DNA of 64,000 bases from DATAOG01 sp963782885. GTDB taxonomy: Bacteria; Pseudomonadota; Alphaproteobacteria; Geminicoccales; Geminicoccaceae. Position 1 is the stretch's first letter. Each line of letters starts with the position of its first letter. This document shows, piece by piece, positions 8,930 to 17,787 of the stretch. Under the pieces are notes generated by a model. The model was not told the origin of the DNA, made no database searches, and worked only from the letters and a program-made list of their open reading frames with translations. The DNA is taken from the NCBI GenBank assembly GCA_963782885.1, contig CAWALL010000014.1:62001-126000 (forward strand), written 5' to 3'. A program made the position numbers and the translations under genes.

Positions 8930-9991
8930 ATGGCGAACGGTGGGGGCGCGCAACGCGGGCCGGGGCTGCTGGAGCGGCTGGCGGCGGGGCCGGTGATCTG
9001 CGCCGAGGGCTATCTGTTCGAGCTTGAGCGGCGCGGCTACGTCCAGGCCGGGCCCTACGTTCCCGAGGTCGTGCTCGAGGATCCGGACGCCGTGCGTCAA
9101 TTGCACCGCGAGTTCGTGCGCGCGGGCTCGGACGTGGTCGAGGCGTTCACCTACTATGGCCACCGCGAGAAGCTGAAGGTGATCGGCAAGGAGGACATTC
9201 TCGAGCCGCTGAACCGCCAGGCATTGCAGATCGCCAAGGAGGTCGCGGACGAGAGCGGCTGCCTGCTCGCGGGCGACCTCTCCAACACCAACGTCTACGA
9301 CCCCGACGATCCGGAATCGCTCCGCTTCGTGCGCCGGGCGTTCGAGGAGCAGGTCGCCTGGGCAGCCGAGGCCGGCGTCGACTTCATCATCGGCGAGACC
9401 TACAGCTGGCTCGGCGAGACGCTGATGGCGCTGGACGCGATCAAGGCGTCGGGCAAACCCGCGGTGATCACGCTCGCGATGCACCAGGAAGGCCTGATGC
9501 GCGAGGGCATGCCGATGGCAGACGCCTGCAAGCGGCTCGAGGACGCCGGCGCCGACGTCGTCGGCCTCAACTGCTCGCGCGGCCCCTTGACGATGCTGCC
9601 GGCGCTCGAGCGCATCCGCAACGCCGTCGCCTGCCACGTCGCAGCCCTGCCCGTCCCCTATCGGACGACGCCCGAGCAGCCGACCTTCCAGTCGCTGAAG
9701 GACCCCGGCTGCGACTGCCTGCCCGACGGGCGACCGTTCCCGATCGCGCTCGATCCGTTCACCTGCAATCGCTACGAGATCGCCGATTTCGCCAAGGCCG
9801 CCTACCGGCTCGGCGTCCGCTACCTCGGCGTCTGCTGCGGCGCCGGTCCGCACCACATCCGGGCGATGGCCGAGGCGCTCGGCCGCCAGCCGCCGGCCAG
9901 CCGCTACGCGCCCGACATGGCGCGCCACTCCTACTTCGGCACCGATCCCCTGCTCAAGGCCAAGAACCGCGAATACGCCGCCAGGCTCTGA
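8930..9991 (+). CDS. Homocysteine S-methyltransferase family protein (betaine-homocysteine methyltransferase-like)
   Basis: The protein has 353 residues from the ATG at 8930, which sits 7 bp after a GGAGG site; the ATG at 8924 is too close to that site. The family zinc ligands are visible: a Cys in GLNCSRGP (about residue 205) and the Cys pair in GVCCGAGPHHIRA (about residue 301). Early motifs include AEGYLFELERRGY and EAFTYYGHREKL. These cytoplasmic enzymes transfer a methyl group to homocysteine or a similar thiol. The close downstream cupin (16 bp) suggests an operon; betaine or dimethylsulfonio compounds are possible methyl donors. Confidence 0.88.
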   Translation: MANGGGAQRGPGLLERLAAGPVICAEGYLFELERRGYVQAGPYVPEVVLEDPDAVRQLHREFVRAGSDVVEAFTYYGHREKLKVIGKEDILEPLNRQALQIAKEVADESGCLLAGDLSNTNVYDPDDPESLRFVRRAFEEQVAWAAEAGVDFIIGETYSWLGETLMALDAIKASGKPAVITLAMHQEGLMREGMPMADACKRLEDAGADVVGLNCSRGPLTMLPALERIRNAVACHVAALPVPYRTTPEQPTFQSLKDPGCDCLPDGRPFPIALDPFTCNRYEIADFAKAAYRLGVRYLGVCCGAGPHHIRAMAEALGRQPPASRYAPDMARHSYFGTDPLLKAKNREYAARL

Positions 9992-10007
9992 GCGGGAGGG
10001 CGAGGCC

Positions 10008-10349
10008 ATGGACTGGCTGATCACGCTGGCGGCGGCGAAAGCCGCCCCGATCCCGGAAGGCGCCCGCTCGGCGCTGCTGCTGCGCCACGGCAGCATGACC
10101 CTTCGCTACTACGCGCCCAAGGGCACAGACCCCCAGACCCCGCACGAGCAGGACGAGATCTACATCGTCGCCGCCGGCCACGGCACCTTCGCGCTCGGCC
10201 GCGACGAGGCGTCGCTCGAGCGCCGGCCCTTCGGCGCGGGCGACGCCATCTTCGCGCCCGCGGGCTCCGTCCACCGCTTCGAGGATTTCTCCGACGACTT
10301 CGCGACCTGGGTCGTCTTCTGGGGCCCAAAGGGCGGGGAGAGCAAATAA
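10008..10349 (+). CDS. Small cupin protein
   Basis: The protein has 113 residues, a single cupin barrel. The metal-site motif is recognisable in TPHEQDEIYIVAAGHGTFALG (first motif; His and Glu present) and in FAPAGSVHRFEDFSDDFATWVVFWG (second motif; His present). It starts 16 bp after the methyltransferase stop with a GGGAGGGCGAGG ribosome site and is probably translated from the same mRNA. A decayed paralogue follows directly. Its role is unknown; small cupins of this type are often isomerases, lyases or dioxygenases. Confidence 0.85.
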   Translation: MDWLITLAAAKAAPIPEGARSALLLRHGSMTLRYYAPKGTDPQTPHEQDEIYIVAAGHGTFALGRDEASLERRPFGAGDAIFAPAGSVHRFEDFSDDFATWVVFWGPKGGESK

Positions 10350-10401
10350 GCCGGACGCGTTGGAGAAAGGAAATGCGATATCCGGGCACGAGGAGCGCAG
10401 C

Positions 10402-10780
10402 ATGATCCCGGATCGCAGTCGTGTGATCCATCTGGCGGACGCGCGGGCGCGCATACCGGGTCCCGCCGGCGAGCACTCAGTCAGTGCCCTGCAGCGCGGC
10501 AGCCTCAACCTGAAACTCTCCCGCCCTGCGCCTCCAAGCCGACAAACTCCGCATGCACAGGATGAGATCTACGTCGTCATGCGCGGCCGAGCGCCGCCTC
10601 GTCCTCGGAGCCAGCACACGCGAGGGGCGATCGGACCGGATCGAGCGCGGTCCGATCTCAAGGGGGCGAATGGGACCGGATGTCTGCCGGCGTCGAGGGG
10701 CACGGAATGCCGGTCGCCCGGACGCACCGCTTCGCGGGCTCTCTCGATCCTGGTCGGATTCCTTCCTCAAGCGTTGACGA
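10402..10780 (+). pseudogene. Degenerate second cupin gene
   Basis: From the ATG at 10402 the frame reads about 60 codons that align with the preceding cupin: VIHLADARARIP, ALQRGSLNLKL, then TPHAQDEIYVVMRG, the same Q-D-E-I-Y core motif. After that the frame loses all cupin character. The second motif can only be guessed in other frames around 10660-10750. It appears to be a tandem duplicate that has decayed. It ends against the convergent efflux gene. Confidence 0.6.
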
Positions 10781-10796
10781 CAGGGAGCGCGCTCAC

Positions 10797-12404
10797 TCAT
10801 TCGGAACCGATGTGGGCGCCTTTTTCGGCCACCGAGCGCTTCATGAGCAGGACCACGAACACGAGCGCAAGCGTCAGGGCGGCAAAGATCCAAAAGGTGT
10901 CGAAGTAGGCAAGCGCCGAGGCCTGCTGCTGGCGCAGATTCTCGAGCCCCCGCCAGGCGAGCTGCTGCGAAGCGACCGGATCGGCGGTCTGCTGGTGGAA
11001 GAAGGCCGTAGCCTGGGCGATGAAGGACCGCGCGGCCGCGTTGAAGGGATCGAGATACTCGCCAAGACGCAGACTGTGGAACTGATCACGGCGCTCGTGA
11101 AAGGTTTGAGCCAACGACGTTCCCGCGCTGCCGCCTTCGTTGCGCAGAAGGCTCAACAGGCCGACGGCCGCCCCCCGCAGCTCCTTCGGCGTATAGAGGT
11201 AAGCTGCCACATTCGCAGGAGCGAAGCATACCGCCAGTCCTGCGATCAGGACCACCCGCGGCCAGACCGCCTGGCCTGGGCTGATGTCCAGGTTCAGCTG
11301 GGACATCCAATAGTTCCCGGCCGTCATGGCCAGCAGCCCCGCCGCGATCAGCCACCTGGCGTCGGTCCCCCGACCGAGCATGAATCCGACCACCGGCATG
11401 GCCAGGATTGCAAAGATTCCGGCCGGTGACATGACCAATCCCGCGCTCATCGCATCGTAGCCGAACAGGGACTGAAGCAATCCAGGCAGCGAAGTACTGG
11501 CGCCATAGAGCACGAGGTAAGCGCCAAAGATGATGACGCAGCATGCGGCGAAGTTGCGTTCGCGCAGTGGCCGGAAATTGACCACGGGGCTGCGGTGCCG
11601 CAACTCCCAAAAGACGAGCCCGACCAGGCCGACAACGAACAAAATCGCCAAGATCTGCACGCGCCAGAAGGGATCGCTCAGCCAGTCCCACTCCTGACCC
11701 TTGCTCAGCATCACTTCCCAGCTGACCATGACGATGACCAGCAGCGACAGGCCGATCGAATCGAACTGAAACGGCTTCTGCCTCAGCTCGCGGCGCTCGG
11801 CGACGAGATAGTCCGGGTCGCGGAGCTGAGCATAACAGGCGGCAAATACCAGCACCCCGACGGGCACGTTGATCAAGAAGACCCATCGCCAACTGTACTG
11901 GTCCGTGATCCATCCCCCGAGCGTCGGGCCGACAACCGGCGCAATGAGGGCCGCGAGGCCAAAGAGCGTCATCGCAACGCCTTGCCTTTCCGGGGGGAAG
12001 GCGTCCAGCAGCACGCCCTGGCTGGAGGGCTGCAGACCGCCGCCCGCCAAGCCCTGGATGACGCGGAACAGGATCAGCTGACTGAGGCTGCCGGCCATCC
12101 CGCACAGGGCGGAGCTGAGGGTGAATACGGCGATCGACAGCAGGAAGTAGTTGCGCCGACCCAGATGCGCGCTCAGCCAGCCGGTGATCGGCAGGATAAT
12201 GGCGTTGGCGGCAAGGTAGCTCGTGAGAACCCATTCACCATCATCGACCGTGGCCGACAGGCCGCCGGCGATATACCGAAGGGCGACCACCGCGATCGTG
12301 GTATCGAGCACCTCCATGAACGTCGGCACCACGACCGTGACGGCGAGCAACCACGGGCTCCCCGCAGCACGGGGGCTGGCGGGTGAGAGTGCCACATCCG
12401 TCAT
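10797..12404 (-). CDS. emrB: DHA2-family drug:proton antiporter (EmrB-like, 14 membrane helices)
   Basis: The protein has 535 residues. The N-terminal helix carries the DHA2 signature VVVPTFMEVLDTTIAVVAL (motif D1), motif A appears as GWLSAHLGRRNYFL, and motif C as ALIAPVVGPTLGGWI. Its length and hydrophobic pattern fit 14 inner-membrane helices. It starts with an ATGA overlap on the upstream EmrA-like gene, so the two are translationally coupled. It would export hydrophobic toxicants with the adaptor; no TolC-type outer membrane gene is nearby. Confidence 0.92.
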   Translation of the reverse strand: MTDVALSPASPRAAGSPWLLAVTVVVPTFMEVLDTTIAVVALRYIAGGLSATVDDGEWVLTSYLAANAIILPITGWLSAHLGRRNYFLLSIAVFTLSSALCGMAGSLSQLILFRVIQGLAGGGLQPSSQGVLLDAFPPERQGVAMTLFGLAALIAPVVGPTLGGWITDQYSWRWVFLINVPVGVLVFAACYAQLRDPDYLVAERRELRQKPFQFDSIGLSLLVIVMVSWEVMLSKGQEWDWLSDPFWRVQILAILFVVGLVGLVFWELRHRSPVVNFRPLRERNFAACCVIIFGAYLVLYGASTSLPGLLQSLFGYDAMSAGLVMSPAGIFAILAMPVVGFMLGRGTDARWLIAAGLLAMTAGNYWMSQLNLDISPGQAVWPRVVLIAGLAVCFAPANVAAYLYTPKELRGAAVGLLSLLRNEGGSAGTSLAQTFHERRDQFHSLRLGEYLDPFNAAARSFIAQATAFFHQQTADPVASQQLAWRGLENLRQQQASALAYFDTFWIFAALTLALVFVVLLMKRSVAEKGAHIGSE

Positions 12405-13975
12405 TTACTGGCGTCCGGCGGGCTCTGGGACGACCCGGCGGATTGCAATCGAGGCAGGTAGGCCTGCAGAAACTTTCCGGCATCAGGTCCGGTCGGCGGC
12501 TTGTCGATATGAACGTAGGGAACGACGGAAGTCCCGATGAACAGAGGATCCTGGTTCGGGTCATACCCTTCGAGGTCGATCCGGACCGGTAGCCGCTGCA
12601 CCACCTTGATAAAGTTGCCCGTCGCATTTTGGGCGGGCAGCAATGCGAGTGTCGATCCGGTTCCCATCGTAAAGCCGGCGACCCGACCCTTGAAGACGTG
12701 TCGGCTGCCGTACATGTCGACATACAGATCCACAGGCTGGCCAATGCGCAGGTCGCCGAGCTGCGTCTCTTTGAAATTGGCATCGACCCAGATTTCGTCG
12801 AGCGAGCGGATGGCCATCAGATTCTGGCCGACTTGGACGTAATCGCCGGGATTGACGTTCCGACGCGTGACGACACCGTCGATGTCCGCCACGATATCGC
12901 AATACTGAAGGTCGAGTTCGGCCTGGGCGAGATCGCGCTTGGCGGATTCGAGCTTGGCCTCCGCCTGTTTGACCGCCGGCGCCGTCGCCGTCAGCTGTGC
13001 GAAGACGCGGTCGATGTCACCCAGCTTTGCGAACTCCGCGAGCATCTGCTTCGGACTCTGGTCGTAGGAGTGGATGACGCCGAGCTGAGCCGCGCTCTCG
13101 ATCAGGCCTGCCTGCGCCTCGAGGACCGAGGAGAAGGTCTGATCGAGATCGGGCGGCACCTGGCCAAGGCTTTCGCCCTGATCGGGTTGTGCCGGCAGCC
13201 CCAAGGAGGCGCGGACCTGGTGGACGTCAGCGAGCGCCTCGCTGACGTTGGCGGTGGCAGTCGTCAACTCTGCCTGCCGCTGGTCGTACACCTCACGGCT
13301 GGCGGCTGCGGTCCCGACCAGCCGCTTTGCCCGATCGAATTCGACCTGCGCCAGCGTCAGCGCGGCCTTGCTCTTGTCGAGGGCAGCAACCCGGGCATGC
13401 AGGAGAGCTATCTGGTTGTCGACACCCTCCACGGCGCGTTGCAAGTTCCAGCGCCGGCTTCTGGCCTCCCCTTCAATGCCGCGCACCCTGGCGATGGCCG
13501 CCTGCAGGTCGGCATTGGCCGTATCGACGGCGGCCTTCTTCTCGGAGACTGCGACCTGATAAGGCTCCTTGTCGAGGTCGGCGAGCAGATCTCCTCTGTG
13601 CACTCGGTTGTTGTCGTCGACCAGAACCCGAGAAATCTGGCCTCCGACTCGGGGAGCAACAAACGTCACATGCCCGTTCACGTAGGCATCATCGGTCGAG
13701 ACGGTGCTGAATGTCAGCTCGATCCAGGGAATGCCGAGAGCGGCGACGCCTGCTACAACCAGCGCGCCCAGCACGCCGATCAGCAGCTTTCGCCATCGCG
13801 TGAGCCGGTGGCCCGACGGCGTGACCTGCGACGAATTGTCTTCGTGCTCAGCCGAGACGCCTTCACCAATCGCACTCGCCTCGGCCGGAGCCGGCTCGCC
13901 GCCCTTGCCTCCCTGCGTCTCTGTCGTCTCTGTCGTCTCTGTCGTCTCTGTCGTCTCTGTCGTCTCGGCGGGCAT
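12401..13975 (-). CDS. emrA: HlyD/EmrA-family membrane fusion protein with acidic Thr-Glu repeat tail
   Basis: The protein has about 524 residues from the ATG at 13975; a TTG at 13996 is an alternative start and neither has a strong ribosome site. A cytoplasmic N-tail of about 60 residues, including an in-frame Thr-Thr-Glu repeat, precedes one membrane helix (KLLIGVLGALVVAGVAALG). Then come the lipoyl half-motif STDDAYVNGHVTFVAPRVGG, a long alpha-helical hairpin, and the second lipoyl/beta-barrel part (NVNPGDYVQVGQNLMAI, then WVDANFKETQL). It links the EmrB-like pump to an outer membrane channel. The helical hairpin is long for EmrA, about 210 residues. Confidence 0.9.
   Translation of the reverse strand: MPAETTETTETTETTETTETQGGKGGEPAPAEASAIGEGVSAEHEDNSSQVTPSGHRLTRWRKLLIGVLGALVVAGVAALGIPWIELTFSTVSTDDAYVNGHVTFVAPRVGGQISRVLVDDNNRVHRGDLLADLDKEPYQVAVSEKKAAVDTANADLQAAIARVRGIEGEARSRRWNLQRAVEGVDNQIALLHARVAALDKSKAALTLAQVEFDRAKRLVGTAAASREVYDQRQAELTTATANVSEALADVHQVRASLGLPAQPDQGESLGQVPPDLDQTFSSVLEAQAGLIESAAQLGVIHSYDQSPKQMLAEFAKLGDIDRVFAQLTATAPAVKQAEAKLESAKRDLAQAELDLQYCDIVADIDGVVTRRNVNPGDYVQVGQNLMAIRSLDEIWVDANFKETQLGDLRIGQPVDLYVDMYGSRHVFKGRVAGFTMGTGSTLALLPAQNATGNFIKVVQRLPVRIDLEGYDPNQDPLFIGTSVVPYVHIDKPPTGPDAGKFLQAYLPRLQSAGSSQSPPDASK
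13913..13965 (-). repeat. 9-bp minisatellite coding a Thr-Thr-Glu repeat in emrA
   Basis: Five perfect tandem copies of the 9-bp unit CTGTCGTCT (plus strand) occupy 13921-13965, with a partial copy to the left. Read on the minus strand in the emrA frame, they give a run of Glu-Thr-Thr triplets in the cytoplasmic N-tail. Because the unit is a multiple of three, copy-number change would alter tail length without shifting the frame. Confidence 0.9.
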
Positions 13976-13999
13976 GGCTTCTGGCGCTCTTGTCAACCC

Positions 14000-14110
14000 C
14001 CATGCTGTAATAAGATATCATCATGCGAGATCCCGGCCAGCGGGAACCCGACGTAGCGGCCATGGCGCACGATGCGCTGGCGGGCGCTGAGGCCGGTCTT
14101 GAGGTTCGAA
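14000..14110 (-). pseudogene. Possible C-terminal scrap of an IS1380-type transposase
   Basis: In the intergenic region upstream of the efflux genes, one minus-strand frame reads NLKTGLSARQRIVRHGRYVG followed by FPLAGIS. This resembles the C-terminal (V)RHGRYVTFQ(L/M)AEV segment of IS1380-family transposases. No further transposase sequence or inverted repeats are seen. The match is judged from memory only and could be chance. Confidence 0.35.
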
Positions 14111-14205
14111 GTGCGCCTTTGTGCAGGGTCATTGCGGACCGGTGGCCGGGCGGGCATGAACCCATAAATCAGAAATCGCCAGTCATCGACAAGGGAGGGC
14201 CAACC

Positions 14206-14958
14206 ATGAAGATCGTCGTGATCGGCGGCACCGGCCTGATCGGCTCGAAGACCGTCGCCATTCTGCGCCAGGGCGGCCACCAGGTCGTCGCTGCCTCGCC
14301 CAAAAGCGGCGTCAACACCATCACCGGCGAGGGGCTCAAGGAGGCTATGGCCGGCGCGCAGGTGGTGATCGACCTCGCCAATTCGCCCTCATTCGAAGAC
14401 AGGGCGGTGCTGGAGTTCTTCGAGACCTCCGGCCGCAATCTGCTCGCGGCGGAGGCCGCAGCGGGCGTGCGGCACCACGTCGCGCTCTCGATCGTCGGAA
14501 TTGACCGGAGCGACAATGGCTATTTCCGCGCCAAGGTCGCCCAAGAGAAACTGATCGAGGCCGCCGGCATCCCCTACACCATCATCCGCTCGACCCAGTT
14601 CCTGGAATTCCTCGGCTACATCGCCAATTCAAGTGCGGATGGAAAGATGGTCAGGGTCTCGCCCGGCCTGTTCCAGCCGATCGCGGCGGACGACGTTGCC
14701 GCCATCGTCGCCGACGTGGCGCTCGCGGCGCCGCGAACCGGTATCGTCGAGATCGCCGGCCCGGAACGAGCGCCGTTCAACGAATTCGTCGCCCGCTATC
14801 TGAAGGCGGTCGGCGACCCGCGTGAGGTGGTGAGCGACCCTGAGGCCCGATACGCCGGCGGCCGGGTCGAGGAGCGCTCGCTGGTGCCGTTCGGTGACGC
14901 GCGCCTCGGCCGCATCGGTCTCGACGAATGGCTCCGCCGCTCACGGGCAGGAGCCTGA
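14206..14958 (+). CDS. NmrA/SDR-like NAD(P)-binding oxidoreductase
   Basis: The protein has 250 residues. The ATG at 14206 follows a GGGAGGG ribosome site. The N-terminus is a clear Rossmann motif, MKIVVIGGTGLIGSKTVAIL (GGTGxIG). It has no YxxxK catalytic pair in the usual place, as in atypical SDR5/NmrA-like proteins that act as quinone oxidoreductases or redox sensors (KVAQEKLIEAAGIPYTIIRS, TQFLEF). It is divergent from the efflux operon. The substrate is unknown. Confidence 0.88.
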   Translation: MKIVVIGGTGLIGSKTVAILRQGGHQVVAASPKSGVNTITGEGLKEAMAGAQVVIDLANSPSFEDRAVLEFFETSGRNLLAAEAAAGVRHHVALSIVGIDRSDNGYFRAKVAQEKLIEAAGIPYTIIRSTQFLEFLGYIANSSADGKMVRVSPGLFQPIAADDVAAIVADVALAAPRTGIVEIAGPERAPFNEFVARYLKAVGDPREVVSDPEARYAGGRVEERSLVPFGDARLGRIGLDEWLRRSRAGA

Positions 14959-15099
14959 TCCTGCATCCGAGGTGGGCCCGGGGATCCGACCCCCAAGGAT
15001 CCTGCCCAATGGTGCCGGCGCTGCTACAATCGGTGCCGTGATCGCGAAATGCCCGAGGCGTCGCCCCCGGGTCTCGGGCGACCAACGAAGGAGTGGACT

Positions 15100-15489
15100 A
15101 TGTCGACCAAACTCGTTGCGTTGGTTCTGCTATGCCTCATGACCGGCACGGCCATGGCTCAGCAAGCTAAGGTCACGCCGCTCATGTCGAAAGACCTTAC
15201 GGAGAATGCCGGCAAGGAAGTTCTGATGCTCACGGTAGAGCATGCGCCGGGCGGGTCGAGTCCGATCCATCGACACGATGCGCAAGCATTTGTTTACGTC
15301 CTGGAGGGCTCGGTTGTGATGCAGGTGAAGGGTGGAAAAGAGGTAACACTGACACCAGGACAGACCTTCTATGAAGGTCCGGACGACGTTCATGTCGTTG
15401 ACCGGAACGCAAGCAGTACCGAGCCGGCAAAATTCCTGGTGTTCTTGATCAAGAACAAGGACGCTCCGGCGCTCGTGCCCGTAAAGTGA
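15100..15489 (+). CDS. Exported cupin-domain protein
   Basis: The protein has 129 residues. The ATG at 15100 is preceded by GAAGGAG. Residues 1-20 form a signal peptide (LVALVLLCLMTGTAMA-QQ). The cupin core shows HAPGGSSPIHRHDAQAFVYV (His-x-His...Glu-like position replaced by Gln/Ala around DAQAF), then LTPGQTFYEGPDDVHVVDRN with the second-motif His. It is probably a periplasmic cupin. The A-Q-A-F where many cupins have E suggests an altered or absent metal site. Confidence 0.85.
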   Translation: MSTKLVALVLLCLMTGTAMAQQAKVTPLMSKDLTENAGKEVLMLTVEHAPGGSSPIHRHDAQAFVYVLEGSVVMQVKGGKEVTLTPGQTFYEGPDDVHVVDRNASSTEPAKFLVFLIKNKDAPALVPVK

Positions 15490-15802
15490 CGCTGGATGAA
15501 CCCGGCACCGCCCCTGCTCGGCGCCGTCATCGTTGTCGAGCGCGGTCGCATGGAGGGCAACGCGCGTACGATGGCGAAGTCCGAGCGGGAGCTGGTCGTC
15601 CTTCGTGGTCAGCCGCAACCAACGACGCCGGCACCTCGACACGAGCCGGAGGCCGATGGTCGCGGCGAGGCTCGCGAACGTCGCCAACGGCGGACGCGGT
15701 CGAGCCGGTCAGAAGCTGGAAGCGTCGCCTCCAGCTTCTGACGGTCCGGCCGTCACCATCGCTATGATTGGCACACCCACCCGTGGCTGACCGCCAACCA
15801 AA
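15490..15802. other. Convergent intergenic region, no gene recognised
   Basis: This gap lies between the exported cupin (plus) and a secreted protein (minus). Short open frames here lack ribosome sites or recognisable motifs. The only structured feature is the inverted repeat at 15708-15742. Confidence 0.6.
15708..15742. terminator. Strong inverted repeat, likely bidirectional terminator
   Basis: A perfect 13-bp stem (GTCAGAAGCTGGA and its complement) encloses a 9-nt loop, between two convergent genes. There is no clear T-tract, so terminator function is inferred from position and stem strength. Confidence 0.55.
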
Positions 15803-16270
15803 CTAGTCGAGCGTGAGGGTCACGGTGTAATCGCCCGTCACGCCGTCGTCCGTGTGGCCCTGATGCTTCACCGTACCCTTGGCGCCTTTGTACTTGCCGG
15901 TGCCGCCGAGGATCGGCCCCTTGCCCTCGAAGCTGAAGCCTTCCGTCTGGGCCGGCCAGGCGCCGTCGACGCCGAAGAAGAGGTTGTCGCCGCCTGTGGT
16001 CTCGGCCGTGATGAAGAGGTTGTAGACCCCTTCGTCACCGCCCCAAAGCTGCTCGTCGACCGTCGTCTTGCCGCCCGAAAAATCGGGGTTGTCGCTCTTG
16101 CAGGCGTCGACCCGCTCCTTGCGGGCCGCGTAGACGGTGCTGTCGGGCGCCAGCGTCGTCTCGGTCGCCTTCCCGAACTCGCAGTTGACCGTGATCGTCT
16201 CCGCTGCGGCGGGAGCCGCAAGGACCAGTCCGGCGAGACCGTAGATGATCAGCATCGCATTATGTTTCAT
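15803..16270 (-). CDS. Secreted protein with AOC/dirigent-like beta-barrel ending
   Basis: The protein has 155 residues. Residues 1-23 are a signal peptide (MLIIYGLAGLVLAAPAAA). The mature part is acidic and beta-rich, with two Cys residues (VNCEFG and DACKSD) that could pair. The C-terminal GPILGGTGKYKGAKGTVKHQ resembles the GGTGxYxGAxG turn of allene-oxide-cyclase/dirigent-like barrels, but overall assignment is uncertain. It is probably periplasmic. Function is unknown. Confidence 0.75.
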   Translation of the reverse strand: MKHNAMLIIYGLAGLVLAAPAAAETITVNCEFGKATETTLAPDSTVYAARKERVDACKSDNPDFSGGKTTVDEQLWGGDEGVYNLFITAETTGGDNLFFGVDGAWPAQTEGFSFEGKGPILGGTGKYKGAKGTVKHQGHTDDGVTGDYTVTLTLD

Positions 16271-16544
16271 GAAAACTTCCTTTCCGTGTTTTCAGAAGCC
16301 GACGCGACGGATCCCGACGGCAAACCCGACCTGCCTTCGCTCGGGATTCCCCGCATGGCCGGCTTTCGCGGGCCGATGATGCGTCATTTCGCCTCGTCCG
16401 GGCAAGCCTGCGAGTTGTTCGAACCGGCCTCTGAGGGTGCATAGAATAACGCCACTCGACGATCGCGGGCCGCCTGTTCTGGCGCTGCCGAGCCGTTGAG
16501 CCGAACCGGCACGACGAAGCCCGAGCGAGACAGGGGAATGACGC

Positions 16545-17729
16545 ATGCCGGACACGCGCGCGCGGCAGAGCGTGCTGCGGCCGAGGGGCGGGCACGAAGA
16601 CGGCCGGGTGACCTTCGTCGAGCTGTTCTTCGACCTCGTTTTCGTGTTTGCCGTCACCCAGCTCTCGCATCTGCTGCTGGCGCACCTCAGCCTGCTTGGC
16701 GTGATCCAGACCACGCTTTTGCTGATGGCCGTCTGGTGGGTCTGGATCTTCACCGCCTGGGTCACCAACTGGCTCGACCCCGACCGGCCGCCGGTCCGCC
16801 TCATGCTGTTCGCGCTGATGCTGGCGGGCCTCGTGCTCTCGACCTCGCTGCCCGAGGCCTTCGAGGCCCGCGGGCTCGCGTTCGCCACCGCCTACGTGTT
16901 CATGCAGGTCGGGCGCAGCCTGTTCACGCTCTGGGCGGTCGGCTCGCACAGCCCCGGCAACCGGCGCAACTTCCAGCGCATCACCGCCTGGCTGGCGCTC
17001 GCGGGCGGGTTCTGGCTCGCGGGCGGCCTCGCCGATCCTGCCACCCGCCTCGGGCTGTGGGCGCTGGCGCTGGCGATCGAATATCTCTCGCCCTCGGTCG
17101 GCTTCTGGCTGCCCCGCCTCGGCCGGTCGACGACCGCCGACTGGGACATCGAGGGCGGCCACATCGCCGAGCGCTGCGGCCTGTTCATCATCATCGCGCT
17201 CGGCGAGTCGATCCTGGTCACCGGCGCGACCTTCGGCGAGCTCGCCTGGACGCCCGAGACCGCCGCGGCATTCGTCACCGCCTTCGTCGGCAGCGTCGCG
17301 ATGTGGTGGATCTATTTCAACGTCGGCGCCGGCCGCGGCTCGCGCCTGATCGCGAGCACGGCCGACCCCGGGCGCCTCGCGCGGCTCGCCTACACCTACA
17401 TGCACCTTTTGATCGTCGCCGGCATCATCGTCGCCGCCGTCGCGGACGAGCTCGTGCTCGCGCACCCGACCGGCCACGGCAGCCCGGGGACGATCGCCAC
17501 CATTCTGGGCGGCCCGGCGCTCTATCTCGCCGGCAACCTTGTGTTCAAGCGCGCGACCGCCGAGCGGCTGCCGCTCTCGCACCTGGGCGGTCTCGCCCTG
17601 CTCGCGCTGCTGATCCCGCCGGCCACGGTCGCCCCGCCTCTGACCACCGCCACCGCCGCGGCCCTGGTGCTGGTCCTGGTCGCCGCCTGGGAATGGCGCT
17701 CGCTCGGCCAGATCCGAGCCGGGGCCTAG
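16545..17729 (+). CDS. ltrA: Low temperature requirement protein A (LtrA) family membrane protein
   Basis: The protein has 394 residues, mostly hydrophobic, with about ten predicted membrane helices. Family hallmarks are visible near the N-terminus: RVTFVELFFDLVFVFAVTQL and later WVWIFTAWVTNWLDPDRPPV, then HIAERCGLFIIIALGESIL with the conserved E-R and GES segment. Start at ATG 16545 follows GGGGAATG. The name comes from Listeria cold growth; the transported substrate, if any, is not known. It stands alone, followed by two transporter genes. Confidence 0.93.
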   Translation: MPDTRARQSVLRPRGGHEDGRVTFVELFFDLVFVFAVTQLSHLLLAHLSLLGVIQTTLLLMAVWWVWIFTAWVTNWLDPDRPPVRLMLFALMLAGLVLSTSLPEAFEARGLAFATAYVFMQVGRSLFTLWAVGSHSPGNRRNFQRITAWLALAGGFWLAGGLADPATRLGLWALALAIEYLSPSVGFWLPRLGRSTTADWDIEGGHIAERCGLFIIIALGESILVTGATFGELAWTPETAAAFVTAFVGSVAMWWIYFNVGAGRGSRLIASTADPGRLARLAYTYMHLLIVAGIIVAAVADELVLAHPTGHGSPGTIATILGGPALYLAGNLVFKRATAERLPLSHLGGLALLALLIPPATVAPPLTTATAAALVLVLVAAWEWRSLGQIRAGA

Positions 17730-17787
17730 AGGACCCGCGACCCCGGCCCTATTTCTAGACTCTGTGCCGGAGCATCGAGGGGACACC

